Shown here piece after piece: positions 6,901 to 7,033 of a stretch of 7,033 bases of DNA (its first letter is position 1; each line of letters opens with the position of its first letter). The stretch lies in contig NHGT02000031.1 in the NCBI GenBank assembly GCA_002170005.2, positions 3,048-10,080 on the forward strand. The letters run 5' to 3'. The notes beneath the pieces were generated by a model. The model saw only the letters and a program-made list of their open reading frames with translations, made no database searches and was not told the DNA's origin. The position numbers and the translations under genes were made by a program. Origin of the DNA: a bacterium TMED144 (GTDB taxonomy: Bacteria; Fidelibacterota; Marinisomatia; Marinisomatales; TCS55).

Positions 6901-7033
6901 AAAATCAAACCTTACAAAAATCACTCGAAGCTAATAAATTTGCTGAAACAGCTTTCACTTCTAGTTGGAAATCTGGAATGCGATTGACATATTCATTTTC
7001 TGAATCTGTAAGTGGTAGTATGATTTGGGAATA
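876..7033 (+). CDS. sprA: SprA/Sov-like outer-membrane translocon of the type IX secretion system (3'-truncated)
   Basis: SprA is the giant beta-barrel through which T9SS cargo crosses the outer membrane; the Flavobacterium johnsoniae protein is about 2,400 residues and forms a 36-strand barrel. The frame is open without interruption for about 2,052 codons and is cut by the window edge. I recognise family landmarks throughout. The SprA_N-type block starts near residue 150, with YKGEEDDII (about 234-242) and DAGNVSL (246-252). Next come the Asp-rich DDFEGSK (780-786), DRDGNGVLNTED (913-924), GDGILDDEEDIGIDG (932-946), DDDPNGDN (986-993) and YPDTEDLDRTG (1019-1029). Later landmarks are EVWLDELRLS (1338-1347), LDKFLPSEWGIKLPV (1406-1420) and a C-terminal beta-strand-rich region with GWSIRMTGLE (about 1859-1868). 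The final visible residues resemble the last strands of the family, so only a few tens of residues are probably missing, which would make it shorter than the Flavobacterium protein. An Arg-Ser-rich linker lies at 1703-1712. Other T9SS genes (gldKLMN, porV) are not in this window. Confidence 0.93.
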   Translation, partial: MRNRTNIIAFSFYSMALMLQLHSMSFASGFIKVSNNIDNYAIDPFKKKKSLFAIYYDSTSYVYRGILRSPIKSTFITEIEKDWSFIYISEISESSILKIPYISTVENYLNKRMLFQRQNNLLKMINDTLIVDQESSRILQDNRGSGIEFIGIDAGRLGRVSLTARGNVTLKGNLVFQDTELVRSKLNETRNTHLEFDQTQRISVEGKVGDKVSVNVDHDSERDFNWENNLRINYKGEEDDIIQSLDAGNVSLSLPGSQSLMGSASHQGLFGVKTVSKLGPMDITAIASIVNTEKKSQEYKGRSESQSFKIKDYNFVRNKYFFIHEWFRNGTSSIVEGRQVYIPSFYPLVDGLHRIGNIVVRNFELYQLDQSTNSETNPGTAYANLDNPQESYDQTGNFKRLEQGQDYILSEDLGYIRLRQKANDEVLGCTYVLVDRESGDTLSVIGRTVSEINDYLEMKMIKPRNLVPSHPVWPLMFKNVYYLGTNNINKEGFELRIINDRLSVPSHLDLKGAPYITYFGLDSLNESGVRTFDQKVDLTNSNVISLVDGELFFPAFHPFAADSLPDGNQTQGLKGSLGEGKMYFSSQQTQINNDSRFTIEVDYANQSGTINLGFMIVEGSEQVFKGGIPLKRGIDYQIDYFSGTVVLLSDDVDPNADIKVTFDNHQIVTFDKKTILGIRSQMDFGENSFIGGTALYYNQSVVNEKVEVGYEPMRNFIWGLNGRMQREIPFLTRALDRLPTIETDKASRISFEGEFAQILPNPNPINNSATGDRNGVAFIDDFEGSKRTTSIPILRRFWKESSAPIDLYSRKSFNQRKRANLRWFNPFMQVRTKDIWPNLSTSIQAQNETTDIMVLQYDKKDYQINMSNDSLWGGIITPFYSGDYDQTQTKFFEIWIKGDEGTLSIDLGQISEDRDGNGVLNTEDIPVGGLIGDGILDDEEDIGIDGCSDSFENGWGGCLSKEGLTYAEYKELGEVELINTSNDVEDDDPNGDNWEYNEGSSDYSKINGTEGNALDAGRYPDTEDLDRTGFLDRTNDYFTRSFSLADTVFLAGQTKKDGAFTGWRLYRIPLNEFLPISNLQNREWNNIHHLRLRLSDIADQGSVQIAKIELVGNEWQELGLARGSFENFTKESSDSTFAISVINTDDNASYQPPKGVKGEYDQINQIRSKEQSLVLKFNQLPPRTSGAAIKSMIALSGDRAQSYLSYDKMKMYVHGSGINIGNENSDVEMFMRFGFGDNYYELRQPVYTGWDEGKNRNSINLDLKWLTALKLKDSTSVRKFRETDIFADSINFKEYRFTDELGIETGKKITIKGNPALNRIQFFVVGVINISDQPIDGEVWLDELRLSGVNKERGISMRMQSRLNISDIANTSFAYRRQDADFHVLQSRLGSNRSTESLNLNSGINLDKFLPSEWGIKLPVTTSFANSISRPKYFPGQDIIVNENNTPDSILSLSTNMNLSITFSKPSKSDNNLLKYTLDKINTRFSINRQMMSNEIQKEVLAESYQGQMSYALPFGRDNYIKPFKRLAFIPYLGEKMKDTQVYYLPSAFNASVNFNERLGQRTPRRGDRSPDDYNFGLSQSYILDYKLTDKINTKYTRSVNSNMNEYRGYIANNLFKGDIGFVSDRNENFSSSFSPKLTEWLNPNFNFSSNYRWSKSQDKNIEGSNIGNQVRFTTGTSFNLSRMIESYYTPKQVPPQRAPSERTRSRSRSRRTQTNEPNTTNTNSQENISDKDKDNFILRYVHSISKRINPINFSYTENLNKTGVGVLGDVPFSYRIGLKKYHGLDHSEQVGTNTGNFDHKKDFSIRSGISLSRSISFSFNYAQNLSTNIRGSGLQQRSMTRDYLSYGKFLENGFPFVGWSIRMTGLERNRIIGKYIKTMSIDHALNGKENRAWQFDKFNGPALSFLGIEDFISKYGDNERTSRVNMNFSPLIGATLSLNKGVTMTIRHNRTNSRETTSNGGQKIFNDQSYLITANYSHRGGFEIPLPFFDNYKINNQVNFTFNFDMNKNQTLQKSLEANKFAETAFTSSWKSGMRLTYSFSESVSGSMIWE
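3612..4028 (+). other. Asp-rich, probably calcium-binding segment of the SprA-like protein
   Basis: Residues about 913-1051 hold four acidic motifs: DRDGNGVLNTED (913-924), GDGILDDEEDIGIDG (932-946), DDDPNGDN (986-993) and YPDTEDLDRTG (1019-1029). The D-x-D-x-N/D-G spacing resembles EF-hand, dockerin and thrombospondin type-3 calcium loops, and equivalent acidic blocks occur in known SprA proteins. Cys947 and Cys958 lie between the second and third motifs. Calcium binding is inferred from the pattern and is not demonstrable here. The block probably faces the cell exterior or the periplasm as part of the non-barrel domains. Confidence 0.55.
5943..6087 (+). other. low-complexity Pro/Arg-Ser/Asn-Thr linker within the SprA-like protein
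   Basis: Residues about 1690-1737 form a hydrophilic, compositionally biased stretch between beta-strand-like segments. It starts Pro-rich (TPKQVPPQRAP), passes through RTRSRSRSRR (1703-1712), continues Asn/Thr/Gln-rich and ends with SDKDKDN. It is most likely a flexible loop connecting barrel strands. The DNA under the RS run contains the palindrome GATCTAGATC (5995-6004), a simple consequence of the repeated Arg-Ser codons. Confidence 0.6.

Noticed and set aside
918..7033. ATG 918 as the sprA start
   Set aside because: It has no Shine-Dalgarno at a usable distance and would leave a short, uncharged signal peptide, whereas ATC 876 has both signals. It remains the fallback if the rare start is disproved.

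Overview
The window comes from an AT-rich, Gram-negative (two-membrane) bacterium. The long gene on the right encodes a SprA/Sov-type protein. SprA is the outer-membrane translocon of the type IX secretion system (T9SS), which is essentially confined to the Fibrobacterota-Chlorobiota-Bacteroidota (FCB) superphylum and relatives. Both complete start regions carry recognisable Shine-Dalgarno sequences: GAGGT before rdgB and AGAGGAGG before sprA. That is unlike most Bacteroidia and Flavobacteriia, so a less-studied FCB lineage seems more likely. Candidatus Marinimicrobia is my leading but weak guess; nothing in the window proves it.

Layout, all on the + strand. (1) Positions 1-113: the last 36 codons of an unidentified gene, ending in a His-rich tail (GKVWSEEHGHWH). 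(2) 114-190: an AT-rich spacer with a T9 run and a Shine-Dalgarno for the next gene. (3) 191-775: a complete gene for RdgB/HAM1-family XTP/dITP diphosphatase, 194 residues. (4) 776-875: a 100-nt spacer ending in a strong Shine-Dalgarno, followed at once by a perfect 8-bp inverted repeat. (5) 876-7033: one uninterrupted reading frame of about 2,052 codons that runs off the right edge. It encodes a SprA-like protein and probably lacks only a few tens of C-terminal residues. No RNA gene, CRISPR array, insertion sequence or credible minus-strand gene was seen.

rdgB and sprA have no known functional link. One is a cytoplasmic nucleotide-pool housekeeping enzyme, the other a giant outer-membrane secretion channel. 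They may share a transcript, since no convincing terminator separates them, but this is not shown. The most unusual point is the start of sprA. The only arrangement giving both an ideal Shine-Dalgarno spacing and a proper signal peptide uses ATC at 876 as the initiation codon, and that codon lies inside the inverted repeat. The alternatives are a sequencing error (ATG read as ATC) or initiation at ATG 918, which would leave a poor signal peptide.
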